Origin: Chloroflexota bacterium
Lineage (GTDB): Bacteria > Chloroflexota > Limnocylindria > Limnocylindrales > CSP1-4
DNA: 5,379 bases
Direction: 5' to 3'
NCBI GenBank assembly: GCA_021814735.1
Contig: JAKAHX010000149.1
Location: 1 to 5,379, forward strand
Within the stretch, counting starts at the first letter, position 1, and each line of letters starts with the position of its first letter. The translations under genes were made by a program, and so were the position numbers. The notes under the pieces were generated by a model. The model had not been told where the DNA came from. It was given only the letters and a program-made list of their open reading frames with translations, and did no database searches. This document shows positions 5,292-5,379 of the stretch, in pieces.

Positions 5292-5379
5292 CCCGGCCGA
5301 TCGTGGGATGGCCGCCGCCGACCCCGGGGTGGGACGCTAGCGACGGTGCCGGCGAAGGCACTGCCCTGGCGACCAGCGT

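Noticed and set aside
1115..5361. Two very long minus-strand open frames (about 860 and 876 codons) covering most of the window
   Set aside because: They lie antisense to genes with clear domains and active-site residues. Their products are Arg/Gly/Pro/Ala-rich with no recognisable domain, as expected when GC-rich DNA lacks stop codons.
5346..5379. Possible start (GTG at 5346) of a next plus-strand gene
   Set aside because: Only eleven codons are visible, with no ribosome site and no clear promoter; a small hairpin (5346-5350 with 5357-5361) covers it.

Overview
The window is very GC-rich (roughly 70% or more by eye) bacterial DNA with strong G/C preference at third codon positions. It reads as an ordinary chromosomal segment with four complete genes on the plus strand and the first few codons of a divergent gene at the left edge. 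I see no transposase, integrase, phage gene, tRNA, rRNA or CRISPR array. A PAC2-family protein, a membrane-anchored multi-parvulin foldase and a lipoprotein cupredoxin with a Pro/Ala/Thr linker would fit a high-GC Chloroflexota lineage (for example Limnocylindria-like) or an actinomycete. The sequence alone does not decide between them, and the taxonomic guess is inference.

Layout. At 1-21 (minus strand) are the first seven codons of a divergent gene with a good Shine-Dalgarno site. A short divergent intergenic region follows. At 165-1034 is a PAC2-family protein, followed by a 26-nt perfect palindrome. At 1175-3130 is a large membrane-anchored peptidyl-prolyl isomerase of the SurA/PrsA type with three parvulin-like repeats. 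Only the middle repeat keeps all the active-site residues, and the first is interrupted by a Ser/Ala/Pro-rich linker. At 3283-3897 is a lipoprotein with a long Pro/Thr/Ala linker and a C-terminal type-1 copper (amicyanin-like) domain, preceded by a good ribosome site and an ECF-sigma-like promoter candidate. The 369 bases at 3898-4266 hold a probable terminator and other GC-rich hairpins but no convincing gene. At 4267-5247 is an unrecognised protein that looks like two PH/GRAM-like beta domains in tandem, followed by a terminator-like hairpin and 88 bases of unassigned sequence.

The genes are separated by 140-370 bases, most gaps holding a hairpin and a promoter-like motif, so they look like single-gene units rather than one tight operon. 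A possible functional link is that the foldase could help fold exported proteins such as the neighbouring copper lipoprotein; this is inference from adjacency only. I do not find a clear new multi-gene system. The items most worth a second look are the interrupted parvulin repeat, the ECF-like promoter of the cupredoxin gene and the unrecognised two-domain protein.
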